Shown here one piece after another: positions 63,608-64,000 of a DNA stretch of 64,000 bases (its first letter is position 1; each line of letters opens with the position of its first letter). Position numbers and translations under genes: made by a program. The notes beneath the pieces were generated by a model, which was not told the DNA's origin, did not search any database, and was given only the letters and a program-made list of their open reading frames with translations. Source of the DNA: Alicyclobacillus shizuokensis NBRC 103103 (GTDB lineage: Bacteria; Bacillota; Bacilli; Alicyclobacillales; Alicyclobacillaceae); contig NZ_BCQV01000004.1 in NCBI RefSeq assembly GCF_001552255.1, positions 99,492-163,491 of the forward strand, read 5' to 3'.

Positions 63608-64000
63608 TTAGCATTCTGTGCGAAAAGGCAGTTCTTCCCACGCTGATAAGGCCGCCTTCTTCATCAGATTGTGAGCTAAACAGATGAGTTCCATCTCGAT
63701 GGGCGTCTTGAATAGACCCCCTAGGCGAAATCTGCGGAACCCGCGATTGGCTTTTAGATGTCCAAACATACTCTCAACCTCTACCATACGTCGGACGGAG
63801 AGTTCGCGACCTTCCTCGTTGAGCAGTTGTTCCCTCGTAATTTGCTTGTGTTTTCGTAGCTCACGACTTACGGCAATTTGCCGGTTACTCGATCCTTTCG
63901 TACACTGAGATCGCAGCAAAGGTATGTTGCACAGGCGTCACATCGGTAATATCTTTTCTTCGCTCAGTATCCCGTCTCCGTCCTTTCGTATCGTCTGTAG
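63608..64000 (-). pseudogene. IS1182-type transposase remnant (broken, 5' beyond window)
   Basis: The C-terminal DDE transposase region is clear in 63608-63919: CTKGSSNRQIAVS, EVESMFGHLKANRGFRRF and LICLAHNLMKKA, matching IS1182-family ends. Upstream, a different frame reads YERTETGY then a TGA stop (63966-63964), then KKRYYRCDACATYLC, and reaches the rest only through a frameshift near 63915-63925. The gene is therefore broken at two places. It flanks the rbs operon and continues past the right edge. Confidence 0.75.

Overview
The window is chromosomal DNA from a moderately GC-rich, spore-forming member of the Bacillales, most like the Alicyclobacillaceae. The reasons are the Bacillus-type gene order (ytoI-like, dnaE, pgpA, accDA, pfkA, pyk, then icd, mdh, polA, mutM, coaE), T-box leaders in front of two aminoacyl-tRNA synthetase genes, a YjcZ-like small spore protein, LexA-type GAAC-N4-GTTC operator, strong GGAGG ribosome binding sites, and many GTG or TTG starts. 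Nearly everything is core metabolism; no phage, CRISPR array or conjugative element is visible.

Layout, left to right. 1-3115: riboflavin operon ribD(partial)-ribE-ribBA-ribH. 3236-4054: soluble chemoreceptor. 4055-7607: a structured leader and the Leloir operon galT-galK-galE. 7859-9727: secreted glucosaminidase. 9825-14567 (minus): SDR oxidoreductase, then ileS (eukaryote-like type) behind an isoleucine T-box. 14696-19226: GH130 phosphorylase, ispD divergent from a fosmidomycin-resistance-type exporter, and a large permease. 19430-23332: class A penicillin-binding protein, queC, and a papain-like hydrolase. 23366-26353: XRE regulator and truncated globin, divergent from a YlbF-family gene and a UPF0173 hydrolase, then small proteins. 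26409-27921 (minus): SOS-controlled dinB, with a previously unlisted 32-residue membrane peptide overlapping its stop codon. 28081-32920: lepB-argR, then cysK-thiD-thiM-thiE. 32963-34488 (minus): two tiny histidine-bearing membrane proteins and a YitT-family protein. 34679-44866: ytoI-like gene, dnaE, pgpA, a 65-residue protein, accD-accA, pfkA, pyk. 44965-49034: YjcZ-like peptide, S9 peptidase, small membrane protein, trpS behind a tryptophan T-box. 49231-56839: icd, mdh, polA, mutM, coaE, lytic transglycosylase. 57031-57115: tRNA-Leu(GAG). 57456-63456: a lower-GC ribose operon rbsR-D-A-C-B-K with its own operator. 63541-64000: a broken IS1182-type transposase running off the right edge.

How the genes work together: galactose enters glycolysis through galTKE, pfkA and pyk; ribose is imported and phosphorylated by the rbs genes; icd and mdh feed the TCA cycle; accDA starts fatty-acid synthesis; cysK supplies cysteine next to thiamine salvage enzymes; polA, mutM and dinB serve DNA repair; the glucosaminidase, class A PBP and lytic transglycosylase remodel the cell wall.

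The observations most worth a second look are the 32-residue membrane peptide coupled to SOS-regulated dinB, a three-way-junction RNA candidate upstream of galT, the inverted repeat holding both -10 boxes of the globin/ylbF-like divergent promoters, the two paired small membrane proteins with histidines at identical positions, a DnaE that seems to lack its OB domain, and a second RbsR-like operator inside rbsD.
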